In this document: positions 21,857-30,694 of the stretch, one piece after another | Layout: every line of letters starts with the position of its first letter | How positions within the stretch are numbered: the first letter of the stretch is position 1 | From: Actinomycetes bacterium | GTDB taxonomy: Bacteria; Actinomycetota; Actinomycetes; Actinomycetales; Microbacteriaceae | DNA: 31,302 nt | Assembly: GCA_023428065.1 (NCBI GenBank) | Contig: JAEYZI010000053.1 | Coordinates: 1 to 31,302, forward strand | Direction: 5' to 3' | Notes under the pieces: generated by a model | The model's database searches: none | What the model was told of the DNA's origin: nothing | Seen by the model: the letters and a program-made list of their open reading frames with translations, nothing else | Position numbers and translations under genes: made by a program

Positions 21857-23884
21857 ATGAGCGCCCCCACGGACGCCGCGCGGTACGACCCGCGCGCCAC
21901 GCCCGTGCGCCCGGGAACGAGCGCCCTCGTCGCGGGTGTCGCGGTCGCCGTCGTCTCGTGGACGCTCGCCGCCGTCGCGGTGGGGCTCGCCCTCCCGCTC
22001 GGCCCTCCGTACTTCGTGGAGGGCGACTTCACGGCCGTCTACCTGGGCTACGCGATCGTGTGGGGCGGGGTCGCCGGCATCATCGTGAGCCGCGGGGCGC
22101 GCTTCGTGGGCGGCATCCTCGCCGTGCAGTCGATCGGCGCGGGTCTGTCGTGCGTGCTCGTCGTCATCCTGAGGATGGGCCCGGGGGACCCCGGCGTCGA
22201 GGGCGTGCTCGCCCACGTCGCCGACCGCCCCTGGATCCCCGGAGCGCTCGTGAGCTTCTCGGTCATGCCGCTCCTGCTGACCTCGCAACCCCTCTCGCGT
22301 GCGGTGCGCACGATCGTGGGCCTCGGGATCGCCCTCGCGCTCGTGCCCGTCGTGCTCGCGCCCCTGCGCCAGCGGGAGGGCATCGTGGCGAACCCCTGGG
22401 CCGTCCCGGATGCGGCCGCGCAGGAGGTGCTGCGCACCGCGATCATCGCGGCGTTCACGGCGTGCGTGGCGCTCTCCGTCGTGACGCTCGGCGTCGTCGC
22501 GTGGCGCCGATGGGCGGGTCCCGTCGCCGACCGGCCTGGCCAGGGGTGGATCGTGCTCGGTCAGGCCCTCCTCGTGGTGCTCGCGTCGCCCATGTTCCTG
22601 TCGGTGCGACCGGAGATCGCCGAGGCGATCGACCGGGTCGCCCCGCTCGCGCCGCTCGTGGCGCTCCTGTTCATGCCGGCCGCCGTCATCGTGTTCGCGC
22701 TCGGACGGCGGATGGGCGGCATCGAGGTCGCGGTCAACCGCGGCATCGTCAACGTGCTGCTCGTGGCCGTGCTCGTGCTGACCTATTCCGCCGTCGCGAC
22801 GACGATCGCGATCGTGCTCCCCGTGGCGCCGCTCATCGCGGGCGTCATCGGCGTCGGTATCCTCGCGCTCGGCATCGAGCCGCTGCGCATCTGGATCCAA
22901 GGACGCGTCGACGAGCTCGTCTACGGCGACGCGGCCGACCCCGCCCAGCTCGTGCGCACGCTCGGGGAACGGGTGCCCGACGACGTCGACGGCGACGACC
23001 TCCGGGCGCTCGCCGAGGAGCTGCGTTCCGCCCTGCGGCTCGCCCGGCTCGAACTGCACTCGGGCGAATCGGGGGGAGTGAGTGCCGTGAGCGGCGGCCC
23101 GGGCGGGCCGTCGCTGCGCATCCCGCTGCGGGGGTCGTCGGGGGAGGTCGGCTGGATCGAGGCCGCCGCGCCGGGGCGTCAACGCGTCGACCGGCGTGTC
23201 GTGCGCGTGCTCGACCAGGTCTCCGGGGTGCTCGCCGTCGCGGTGCGCCTCGCCGACATCAACCGCGACATCCTCGACGCCGGTGAGCGCGCGCGGGAGG
23301 TCGGCGCGGAGGAACGCCGGATGGTGGCGCGCGAGCTCGACGAGGGCCTCGGCCCGGGCCTCGCCCGCAGCGCCGAGCGTCTCGACCGCGTGCCCGCCCT
23401 CGTCGCGACCGCCGACCCGACGGCGGGCGCCGAGCTCGCCGGCATCCGGGAGGAGCTCGCCGAGCGGACGACCGAGGTGCGCGACCTCGCCCGCACGCTG
23501 CTCCCGGGCGCGCTCGACTCGGGAGACGTCGATCAGGCGCTGCGCGAGCTCGCTGCGCGGTTCTCGAGTTCCCGGCTCGACATCACGGTCGAGGGGCTCC
23601 TGGGGGATGCGATCCCCGAGGGCCGCGAAGCCGCCGTGCACCACCTCGTCGCCGAGCTCGTGCTGCTCGCCCGGCGGGCACCGGATGCGCGGAACGCGCG
23701 CATCTCGATCTCCGTCGAACCGCGCACGGTGCGCATCGCGCTCACGGTCGACGGGCGCGGGCGCCCGGCGGACGAGGCCCCCATCCTCGGATCGGTGCGG
23801 GATCGCGCCGCCGACCTCGGCGGAACCCTCGAGGAGGGGGGCGCCGATTCCGTGCGCGAACTCGTCGTGGAGGTGCCCCGATGA
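21857..23884 (+). CDS. Degenerate sensor histidine kinase (phosphoacceptor His replaced)
   Basis: The 675-residue protein has about eight to ten hydrophobic segments over residues 20-350, a kinase-linker motif found in actinobacterial sensors (GRVDELVYGDAADPAQLVRTLGERV), a GAF-like region (about 370-475), and a HisKA_3-like helix. In that helix ERRMVARELDEGLGPGLAR the expected His is Asp495. The ATPase domain also lacks the N-box Asn (AELVLLARRA) and the GxGL lid glycines, though DGRG remains. It is a clear paralog of the next gene's product, which keeps these residues. The ATG has AAGGA upstream, and the stop overlaps the next start (ATGA). It probably acts as a sensor or modulator paired with the intact kinase, not as an enzyme. 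Confidence 0.85.
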   Translation: MSAPTDAARYDPRATPVRPGTSALVAGVAVAVVSWTLAAVAVGLALPLGPPYFVEGDFTAVYLGYAIVWGGVAGIIVSRGARFVGGILAVQSIGAGLSCVLVVILRMGPGDPGVEGVLAHVADRPWIPGALVSFSVMPLLLTSQPLSRAVRTIVGLGIALALVPVVLAPLRQREGIVANPWAVPDAAAQEVLRTAIIAAFTACVALSVVTLGVVAWRRWAGPVADRPGQGWIVLGQALLVVLASPMFLSVRPEIAEAIDRVAPLAPLVALLFMPAAVIVFALGRRMGGIEVAVNRGIVNVLLVAVLVLTYSAVATTIAIVLPVAPLIAGVIGVGILALGIEPLRIWIQGRVDELVYGDAADPAQLVRTLGERVPDDVDGDDLRALAEELRSALRLARLELHSGESGGVSAVSGGPGGPSLRIPLRGSSGEVGWIEAAAPGRQRVDRRVVRVLDQVSGVLAVAVRLADINRDILDAGERAREVGAEERRMVARELDEGLGPGLARSAERLDRVPALVATADPTAGAELAGIREELAERTTEVRDLARTLLPGALDSGDVDQALRELAARFSSSRLDITVEGLLGDAIPEGREAAVHHLVAELVLLARRAPDARNARISISVEPRTVRIALTVDGRGRPADEAPILGSVRDRAADLGGTLEEGGADSVRELVVEVPR

Positions 23885-25962
23885 CGCCGCGCCGCATCGC
23901 CGCCGCGCTCGCGGTGCTCGTCACCTCGTGGGCGCTCGCGCTCTCCTCGATCGTGATCGCGTGGATCTTCGAACTGCGGGAGCTGCCCCTCCCGGGTGTC
24001 TTCCTCTCGGCGTCGCCGCCCATCGTGCAGTCCCGCTTCGACGAGATCGGCGTCATCGTCGCGCTCATCTACGGTGCGCTGAGCGCCGTGCTCATCGCGC
24101 GGCGGCCGACGCTCGTCGCCGTCGTGCTCGCCGTGCACGCGGTGGGATCCGGCATCGCCGCCTTCGGCGTGCAGTGGGGGCTCCTCGGGGAGCGCATCCC
24201 CGATCTGCCGCTATGGGGTCTCATCGCCCACGCCGCGGGCTGGGGCTACGTGCCCGGCACGGTGGCGACCGCGATCGTGCCGCTCCTCGTGCTCGGCCGC
24301 CCGATCGGCCGCGTGCGCGGCGCATTCGCGGCCCTCGGGTTCGCCCTCGCGGTGACCGCGACCGTTCCGGCCGTCATCAACCAGAGCCCGCTCGGGGCCT
24401 GGGGAGGGCCCGTCAACCCGCTCGCGATCCCCGATCCGTCGCTGCAGCTCGTGCTGCCCTACGTCTACGGCATCTCCGCGGTGCTCGCCGTAGCGCTCTC
24501 GGCGGGCGTCGCAGTCTGGGTCGTCGTCGAGTGGCGTCGTGCGACGGGGACGCGTCGCGGACGGATCGCGTGGCTCGCCGTCGGGCACTCCTTCCTCACG
24601 TTCTCGTACCTGCTGCTCATCATCCCCTCCGACGGGAGCGTGCCGAAGATCGTGTGGGACCTCGGCATGGTGACCCCCGTCATCGGCCAGATCTTCTACC
24701 CCTCGGCGGTGCTCGTGCTCGTGCTCGGCACGCGCATCCGCGGCATCGACGTCGCGGTCTCCCGGGTGCTGCTGTGGACGATCCTCGTCGCCGTCGCGAT
24801 CACGGCCTACCTCGTCGTCGTCGAGGCGCTCAAGACGGCGACTCCTCTCGACGCGGTCGCCTCCGGCATCCTCGCCGCGGCCATCGTGGCGCTCGCGCTG
24901 CAGTGGGCGAGGCCCGCGATCGCGGAGGGGATCGACCGGCTCATCTACGGGCCGGACGGCGACCCGGCGAAGCTCCTCGGGCGCCTGGGCGAGCGGGTCG
25001 GCGAGTTCGACTCGGGCGCCGAGGGGCTCGCCGGCCTCGCGGCGGCCCTGCGCGCCGCGCTCGGCGTCGCATACGTCGAGATCGCGCCCGACGACCCCGG
25101 GGCGGCGACGATCGTCGTGGGGGAGCCCGGCGGCGACCCCCTCGCGCTCGAGCTGCGTGCGGCGGGGACGCGGATCGGCGAGATCCGCATCACCCCGCGG
25201 CCGGGCGAGCGCCTCTCCCGCGCGACCCTGCGTCAGCTCGAGGGGCTCGCGGGCGTCGTCGCCACGGCGCTCCGCCTCGCCCTCGCGAGCGCACGGCTCG
25301 GCGGGGCGCGCGACGCGCTCGTCGCCGCTCGCCAGTCGGAGCGCCGGATGCTGCGCCGCGAACTACACGACGGCATCGGCCCCGCGCTCGCGGGCGTGGG
25401 CTTCGGTCTCGCGGCCGTCGACAACCTCCGGCTGACCGACCCGGCGGCCGCCGGGGAGCTCGCGACGCGTCTCGCCCAGGACCTCCGGGAGCAGCTCGGC
25501 GAGGTGCGGCGCGTCGCCCGCAGCGTGCGCGCCGATCGGACCGTCTTCGAGCTCTCGGTCGAGCTGGCCGAGCTCGCGGCGGACTTCGCGGGCTCGGGTG
25601 TCGAGGTGAGCGTCGACGCGCCCGCCGCGTGGCGCGTGCCGACGTCGGCCATCCGCCCGCTCTACCTCGTCGCGGCAGAGGGCGTGCACAACGCCGTGCG
25701 GCACGCGGGGGCGAGCTCGGTCGCGATCCGCGTGCTCGAGGACGAGGACGACGTCGTGCTGACGGTCGCCGACGACGGGCACGGCTTCGAGCCGGCGCGT
25801 GTCGCGGGCGGCGTCGGTCTCACGACGATGCGCGAGCACGCCGCCGAGGCGGGCGCCGAACTCTCCCTGCGCTCCGATCCCACGGGCACCACCATCACCT
25901 TCCGCGTCGCGGCCCGTCCGGCCGCTCCCACCACCACTGCAGCACTGGAGCACTCCGTATGA
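23881..25962 (+). CDS. Sensor histidine kinase (HisKA_3/NarL-partner type)
   Basis: The 693-residue kinase has roughly eight N-terminal transmembrane segments (to about residue 345), the linker EGIDRLIYGPDGDPAKLLGRLGERV, a GAF-like region, then the HisKA_3 dimerisation helix with phosphoacceptor His496 (ERRMLRRELHDGIGPALAG). The ATPase domain has N-box AEGVHNAVRHA, G1 DDGHGF and G2 GGVGLTTMREHA. All key residues for autophosphorylation are present. It starts in a four-base overlap with the degenerate paralog and ends in a four-base overlap with the response regulator, so the three should be made together. The signal sensed is unknown. Confidence 0.93.
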   Translation: MTPRRIAAALAVLVTSWALALSSIVIAWIFELRELPLPGVFLSASPPIVQSRFDEIGVIVALIYGALSAVLIARRPTLVAVVLAVHAVGSGIAAFGVQWGLLGERIPDLPLWGLIAHAAGWGYVPGTVATAIVPLLVLGRPIGRVRGAFAALGFALAVTATVPAVINQSPLGAWGGPVNPLAIPDPSLQLVLPYVYGISAVLAVALSAGVAVWVVVEWRRATGTRRGRIAWLAVGHSFLTFSYLLLIIPSDGSVPKIVWDLGMVTPVIGQIFYPSAVLVLVLGTRIRGIDVAVSRVLLWTILVAVAITAYLVVVEALKTATPLDAVASGILAAAIVALALQWARPAIAEGIDRLIYGPDGDPAKLLGRLGERVGEFDSGAEGLAGLAAALRAALGVAYVEIAPDDPGAATIVVGEPGGDPLALELRAAGTRIGEIRITPRPGERLSRATLRQLEGLAGVVATALRLALASARLGGARDALVAARQSERRMLRRELHDGIGPALAGVGFGLAAVDNLRLTDPAAAGELATRLAQDLREQLGEVRRVARSVRADRTVFELSVELAELAADFAGSGVEVSVDAPAAWRVPTSAIRPLYLVAAEGVHNAVRHAGASSVAIRVLEDEDDVVLTVADDGHGFEPARVAGGVGLTTMREHAAEAGAELSLRSDPTGTTITFRVAARPAAPTTTAALEHSV

Positions 25963-26630
25963 CCACCGCATCCGACCCCATCCGCGTCGTCGTCGTCGAC
26001 GACCACCCCCTCTTCCGCATCGGCATCATCTCGCTGCTCGAGACGCTCGAGGGCGTCGAGGTCGTCGGGTCGGCGGAGACGGCCGACGAGGCCGTCGAGG
26101 TCGTGCTCTCGGCCTCGCCCGCGGTCGTGCTCATGGACCTCGACCTCGCGGCGGGCTCCTCGGGCATCGACGCGACGCGGCGCATCAACCGCGAGCGGCC
26201 TGACATCGGCGTGCTCGTGCTGACGATGCTCGGCGACGACGAGTCGCTCTTCGCGGCGGTGCGCTCGGGCGCGCGCGGCTACCTGCTCAAGACCTCGGCC
26301 CCCGGCGAGGTGCAGCGCGCCATCCACGCGGTCGCGGCCGGCGACATGCTGCTCGGGGCGGATGTGGCCCGCCGGGCCGTCTCGTATCTCACCGACGCCA
26401 AGCGCGCGGGCGGCAGCCCCTTCCCCGAGCTCACGGAACGCGAGCGCGAGGTGCTCGACCTCGTGGCGCGCGGGCAGGACAACCCGACGATCGCGCGCAC
26501 GCTCGTGCTGACGAACAAGACGGTGCGCAACTACGTGTACGGCATCGCCTCGAAGCTCGGCGCATCCGACCGCTCGGCCCTCATCGTGATGGCGCGCGAG
26601 GCGGGCATCGGGGTCGACGCGACGGCCTGA
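25959..26630 (+). CDS. NarL/LuxR-family response regulator
   Basis: The 223-residue regulator has a receiver domain (residues 8-125) with the acidic pair Asp14/Asp15, phosphoacceptor Asp60 (VVLMDLDL), and the Lys in GYLLKTS. The LuxR-type DNA-binding helix-turn-helix spans about 160-215 (LTEREREVLDLVARGQDNPTIARTLVLTNKTVRNYV). It is the natural partner of the kinase encoded immediately upstream (ATGA overlap). Targets are unknown; the surface-protein genes that follow are candidates by position only. Confidence 0.95.
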   Translation: MTTASDPIRVVVVDDHPLFRIGIISLLETLEGVEVVGSAETADEAVEVVLSASPAVVLMDLDLAAGSSGIDATRRINRERPDIGVLVLTMLGDDESLFAAVRSGARGYLLKTSAPGEVQRAIHAVAAGDMLLGADVARRAVSYLTDAKRAGGSPFPELTEREREVLDLVARGQDNPTIARTLVLTNKTVRNYVYGIASKLGASDRSALIVMAREAGIGVDATA

Positions 26631-26644
26631 GGTCTCGTCACGTC

Positions 26645-26662
26645 CCGGGACGGATGTCCCGG
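26645..26662 (+). terminator. Possible terminator of the two-component operon
   Basis: A 7-bp stem CCGGGAC / GTCCCGG with a GGAT loop lies 14 nt after the response-regulator stop. No T run follows. Confidence 0.5.
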
Positions 26663-26779
26663 ATCACCCGGGCTCCTGTCGGGCTCGATCAAGGGCGCCG
26701 GACTCTACGGCCCGGGACGCCCGGTCGGCGATCGTCGGATGGCGGCACCACGCCGCTGCCCGAAAGGACCGCCTCCCCC

Positions 26780-28870
26780 ATGACCTCCACCCGTGCCCGC
26801 CGGCTCGCCGCCGGCGCGACCACCGCCCTGCTCGCGGCCGCGCTCCTCGCGCCCGCCGCCATCGCGTTCGCCGACGAGGCGCCCTCCGAGGACCAGACCA
26901 CCACGGTCCTCGAGGCGCCCGCCGGCGACACCCCCGCCCCCGCCGGGACTCCGGACCTGCCGGAGGACCTCGTCGGGGACACCCCCGTCGACGCCGAGCC
27001 GGCGGACGAGCCGAGCGAGGCTCCGGCCCCCGCGCGAGCCGCCGACGCCGCGCCCGCTCCGGCCGTGCGCGCGTCGGGCGCGGAACTCGCCGCCCCCGGG
27101 CGGCTCTTCGCCCCCACGATCGCGGCGGGCGGCACCTGGTCGACGACCGTCGAGGTCGACGACGCGCTCGCGCTGAGCGTCGTCGTGCTCGGCACGAGCG
27201 TCTCGGGCGATCTCCGCACGCCCGGCGGCACCACGGTCGGCCTCTCGCCGCGCGCGGGCGGTTTCTCGGTCGGCTACTCGCTCTCGGCGACTCCGCAGAC
27301 CGGCACCGTCACGATCAACGTGCGCAACGACGCGGCGACCGAGCGGACCATCCGCGTCGGCGTCACCTACCGCAACGACACCGTCGACCTGGGCATGTTC
27401 ACGAGCGGCAGCGGCAGCTCGCAACTCGGCGTGAGCGTCAACCCGACCGAGAACGGCACCTCGCGCACGGATGTCACGGCGCAGGCCCGCCTCGTGGCGG
27501 CCGACGGCACCGAGCTCACGGCCGCCATGGGCCCCATCGTCTCGGGCTCCTCGCAGCGCGTCGCACGCTTCACCGACATGCCCTCCGGCCCCTACCTCGC
27601 GTTCGCGACCGTCACGATCGACGGCGAGGAGTTCTCGGGCGTCATCGGCGTGCACGCCGCGGCACCCGAGACGACGCCGCCCGCGGTCGGTTATACGACG
27701 AACCCCGCGGCGTCGAACTCGCGCGGCTGGTTCGCCCGCAATGTCACCGTGAGCCTCGCGGCGAGCGACGCGGGTGCGGGCGTCTGGCGCATGTTCCACA
27801 GCCTCGACGGCGCCGAGTACTCGACCGTCTACGGCGAGTACCACTCGCTCGTCGTCGGGGAGGGCGAGCACGAGCTCCGCTACTACGCGGAGGACCTGCA
27901 GAACAACGTCTCCGACGTCGTCACGCGCACCATCCGCGTCGACGTGACGCCCCCCACGATCGACCTCGAGAGCCTCCCCGAGGAGGTCGAGGTCGACGAG
28001 GACGTCGAGGTGAGCTACTCGTGCGACGACGCCCTCTCGGGGATCGTCGGCTGCACGGCACCCGTCTCCTCGGGCGAGCGGCTCGACACCTCGACGCCCG
28101 GCGTCCACGAGTTCCGCGTGATCGCGACCGACGCGGCGGGCAACGTGACGACCGAGACGCGCAGCTACCGCGTGCTCTCGGACGACACGACCGGCCCCGA
28201 GCTCGAGGTCGCCGTTCCCGAGGAGCCCGCGAGCGGATGGCACACGCGCCCGGTCACCCTCACCTTCACGGCCTCCGACGAGGAGAGCGGGATCTCGCGC
28301 ATCCGCTGGGAGTACGCCACCGGATCGGGCGTCGTGATCGGCTCCACGACCGAGGAGACCGGCTCGCTCGAGCTCGCCGCCACGGGCATCTACCGCGTGC
28401 TCGTGTGGGCCGAGGACGGCGCGGGCAACCGCACCGAGGCCGACGCCGTCACGGTGCGCGTGGACCTCGACGCGCCGCTCGTCGAGGTGACCTCGCCCGA
28501 GGACCCGGTCGCCGCGATCCTGCCGAACGGCCACTACGCCCAGCACGAGCGCGTCGTCGTCCGCTTCGCGTGCAGCGACCGCGGCTCCGGCGTCGACGTG
28601 TGCGACGCGACGACCCCGGATGGAGAGCTCCTCCCCACGGGAACGCCCGGAACGCACGAGCTGCGGATCGTGGCGACCGACGTGGCCGGCAACCGCACCG
28701 AGCGCGTCATCTCCTACACCGTCGATGCGGCGGCGACGCCGACCGCATCCCGAGACCCCCGACTGGCACAGACCGGCGCCGAGTTCGTGATCCCCGGGAT
28801 CGCCCTCGTCGCAGTTCTCCTCGCGGCGGGAGCCACGCTCCTGGCCTCGCGGAGGCTCGGCGGCCGCTAG
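26780..28870 (+). CDS. Sortase-anchored (LAQTG) secreted protein with Ig-like repeats
   Basis: The 696-residue protein has a signal peptide (about residues 1-33: Arg-rich start, ATTALLAAALLAPAAIAFA), an Ala/Pro/Glu-rich linker (34-100), and a series of beta-sandwich modules. At least three share the pattern of Ig-like/OmpL47-type repeats: DAGAGVWRMFHSLDG, DEESGISRIRWEYATG, and CSDRGSGVDVCDATTPDG, each with an AxDxAGNxT-like end. The C-terminus has LAQTG (662-666), a hydrophobic helix and RRLGGR, a class E (LAXTG) sortase sorting signal typical of high-GC actinobacteria. It should be covalently attached to the cell wall. ATG 26780 was chosen because the signal peptide begins there and AAAGGA precedes it. 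Ligand or adhesion role unknown. Confidence 0.88.
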   Translation: MTSTRARRLAAGATTALLAAALLAPAAIAFADEAPSEDQTTTVLEAPAGDTPAPAGTPDLPEDLVGDTPVDAEPADEPSEAPAPARAADAAPAPAVRASGAELAAPGRLFAPTIAAGGTWSTTVEVDDALALSVVVLGTSVSGDLRTPGGTTVGLSPRAGGFSVGYSLSATPQTGTVTINVRNDAATERTIRVGVTYRNDTVDLGMFTSGSGSSQLGVSVNPTENGTSRTDVTAQARLVAADGTELTAAMGPIVSGSSQRVARFTDMPSGPYLAFATVTIDGEEFSGVIGVHAAAPETTPPAVGYTTNPAASNSRGWFARNVTVSLAASDAGAGVWRMFHSLDGAEYSTVYGEYHSLVVGEGEHELRYYAEDLQNNVSDVVTRTIRVDVTPPTIDLESLPEEVEVDEDVEVSYSCDDALSGIVGCTAPVSSGERLDTSTPGVHEFRVIATDAAGNVTTETRSYRVLSDDTTGPELEVAVPEEPASGWHTRPVTLTFTASDEESGISRIRWEYATGSGVVIGSTTEETGSLELAATGIYRVLVWAEDGAGNRTEADAVTVRVDLDAPLVEVTSPEDPVAAILPNGHYAQHERVVVRFACSDRGSGVDVCDATTPDGELLPTGTPGTHELRIVATDVAGNRTERVISYTVDAAATPTASRDPRLAQTGAEFVIPGIALVAVLLAAGATLLASRRLGGR

Positions 28871-28888
28871 TCGGGTTGCGGCCGCCGC

Positions 28889-28928
28889 GCGTCCGGGCGG
28901 GATTCCGGGGGGTTCACCGCCCGGACGC
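28889..28928 (+). terminator. Hairpin terminator after the surface-protein gene
   Basis: A perfect 12-bp stem (GCGTCCGGGCGG / CCGCCCGGACGC) encloses a 16-nt loop, 18 nt past the stop. There is no T run; an A/C-rich tract follows. Confidence 0.65.
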
Positions 28929-28939
28929 ACCCGCGGCCC

Positions 28940-29036
28940 GCATCACTGCACCACCCAGCACCACCAGCAGCACCACCACGCACCACCCACCCCGGACCCC
29001 CGGAAACCCAATCCGACACAGAAAGAGAAAAGGACG
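28940..29036 (+). other. CACC-rich leader before the protease gene
   Basis: The strand here is almost purely A and C (iterated CACC/CAG units, about 28943-28990), with very little secondary-structure potential. It ends in an A-rich ribosome site (AGAAAAGGA). It probably is a 5' leader; a matching tract precedes the gene at 30695. Confidence 0.5.
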
Positions 29037-30572
29037 ATGTCCCGAACCACCACCACACGCGCCCTCGCGGGCGTCATCACGGCGGGCAGCCTCACGGCGC
29101 TGCTCGCGGGCTGCAACATCCTGCCCGGTCAGGGCGGAGGAGACGCCGCGCCCGGCACGGCCGTCAGCTTCGACAAGGTGCAGTCGGCCGTGATCCAGCT
29201 CGAGGCACGCGGCACCTTCGTCGACCCGCAGTACGGGGGCTACGAGGGCGCCGGCCGCGGCTCCGGCTTCATCATCAGCGAGGACGGCCTCGCGATCACC
29301 AACAACCACGTGGTGGTCGGCGCCGGAACCATCGACGTCTGGCGCGGCGGCGACCAGAGCGACACGCTCGACGCGCGGGTGCTCGGCGCATCCGAGTGCC
29401 TCGACATCGCCGTGGTGCAGCTCGAGAAGGGCGACTACCCCTACCTCGCGTGGCACAAGGGCGACATCACGACGGGCATCGACGTGTACGCGGCGGGCTT
29501 CCCGCTCGGCGACCCGACGTTCACGATGACCCGCGGGATCGTCTCCAAGGCCGACATCGAGGGCGACACCGCGTGGGCCTCGATCGACTCGATCATCGAG
29601 CACGACGCGCGCATCCGCCCCGGCAACTCGGGCGGGCCGCTCGTCGACAGCGACGGTCGGGTCGTCGGGGTCAACTACGCGGGCGAGGACACCTACGACT
29701 ACAACTTCGCCATCCACCGCGACGAGGTGCAGGACGTCATCGAGCAGCTCGCCGCCGGCGAGAGCGTGCTGAGTCTCGGCATCAACGGCCAGGGCGTGTA
29801 CGGCGAGGACGGCGGGCTCGGCGTGTGGGTCGCCTCCGTCGCAGCCGGCTCGGTCGCCGACAAGGCCGGTATCGCGCCGGGCGACCTCATCACGCGCCTC
29901 GGCGGCGTGAGCGTCGGGACCGACGGCACGATGCGGGAGTACTGCGACGTGCTGCGCACCCACGGCCCCGAGGCCACCCTCGACGTCGAGCTCTTCCGCC
30001 CGAGCGACGAGTCGTACTACCGCGGCCAGGTCAACTCCGACCGGATCGTCGCCGCCGTCGCCAACATCGGTGGCGGCGGGGGCGCCGAGCCCTCGGGCGA
30101 CTTCGTCGACATCACCGACGACTCCGGCCGCATCAGCGTCTCGGTGCCCGTCGAATGGGACGACATCGACGGCTCGGCCTTCACCGACAACTCCGGCAAC
30201 CAGTGGGCGACCGTGAGCGCGAGCCCGAACCTGTCGAAGTACCAGGGCGGCTGGACCGCGCCCGGTGTGACCGTCGCCGCGACCGCGTCGGGCGTGAGCG
30301 CGTCGAGCATCGACACCCTGCTGAACTCGACGAGCGCGAGCGCCACGGGCGAGGGCTGCGTCTCGCAGGGTCAGCAGAGCTACGCCGACGGGTACCACAC
30401 CGGAAAGTACGAGTACTTCACCGGATGCGGGTCGACGGGCGCCGACTACGTCGGCATCGCGGCCCTCGCCGACGACGGCAGCTACCTCATCTACGTGCTG
30501 ATCCAGGCGCTCGACGATGACGACCTCGCCGCCATGGACCGCATCGTCAGCAGCTTCATCGCGGGCTTCTGA
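29037..30572 (+). CDS. Trypsin-like (HtrA/DegP-type) serine protease lipoprotein with PDZ domain
   Basis: The 511-residue protein has a lipoprotein signal peptide with lipobox LLAGC (Cys26). The S1C protease domain (about 45-245) keeps the full triad: His91 (TNNHVV), Asp123 (CLDIAVVQ) and Ser198 (RPGNSGGPL). A PDZ-like domain follows (about 255-335: VWVASVAAGSVADKAGIAPGDLITRLGG). Residues 350-511 form an extra Ser/Gly-rich domain of unknown type with two Cys (EGCVSQG, FTGCGS) that could pair. It should act on the outer face of the membrane in protein quality control or processing. Proximity to the two-component operon and surface protein fits an envelope-stress theme (inference). ATG 29037 has AAGGA five bases upstream. 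Confidence 0.92.
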   Translation: MSRTTTTRALAGVITAGSLTALLAGCNILPGQGGGDAAPGTAVSFDKVQSAVIQLEARGTFVDPQYGGYEGAGRGSGFIISEDGLAITNNHVVVGAGTIDVWRGGDQSDTLDARVLGASECLDIAVVQLEKGDYPYLAWHKGDITTGIDVYAAGFPLGDPTFTMTRGIVSKADIEGDTAWASIDSIIEHDARIRPGNSGGPLVDSDGRVVGVNYAGEDTYDYNFAIHRDEVQDVIEQLAAGESVLSLGINGQGVYGEDGGLGVWVASVAAGSVADKAGIAPGDLITRLGGVSVGTDGTMREYCDVLRTHGPEATLDVELFRPSDESYYRGQVNSDRIVAAVANIGGGGGAEPSGDFVDITDDSGRISVSVPVEWDDIDGSAFTDNSGNQWATVSASPNLSKYQGGWTAPGVTVAATASGVSASSIDTLLNSTSASATGEGCVSQGQQSYADGYHTGKYEYFTGCGSTGADYVGIAALADDGSYLIYVLIQALDDDDLAAMDRIVSSFIAGF

Positions 30573-30580
30573 CCCACGCT

Positions 30581-30613
30581 GCGGGCGCCGCCGCCCCCTT
30601 CGGCGGCGCCCGC
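30581..30613 (+). terminator. Strong hairpin terminator after the protease gene
   Basis: A perfect 13-bp stem GCGGGCGCCGCCG / CGGCGGCGCCCGC with a 7-nt C/T loop lies eight bases after the stop. There is no T run, as is common at actinobacterial terminators. Confidence 0.75.
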
Positions 30614-30694
30614 ATCATCTGCTCGCCCCCAGCCCGGCCCCCTCGCCTCCACCTCCACCACCACCACCTCCACACACCGCAAGGGAGCACCACC
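30614..30694 (+). other. CCACC-rich leader before the last gene
   Basis: An A/C/T tract of CCACCA/CCTCCA units (about 30646-30676) precedes AAGGGAG and the ATG at 30695. It resembles the leader at 28940-29036. Confidence 0.45.

Noticed and set aside
23196..26630. Very long + strand frame through the second kinase joined to the response regulator
   Set aside because: Only the final part from 25959 encodes a real protein. The upstream part is an Arg/Ala-rich shadow of the kinase gene, so this is not a kinase-regulator fusion.
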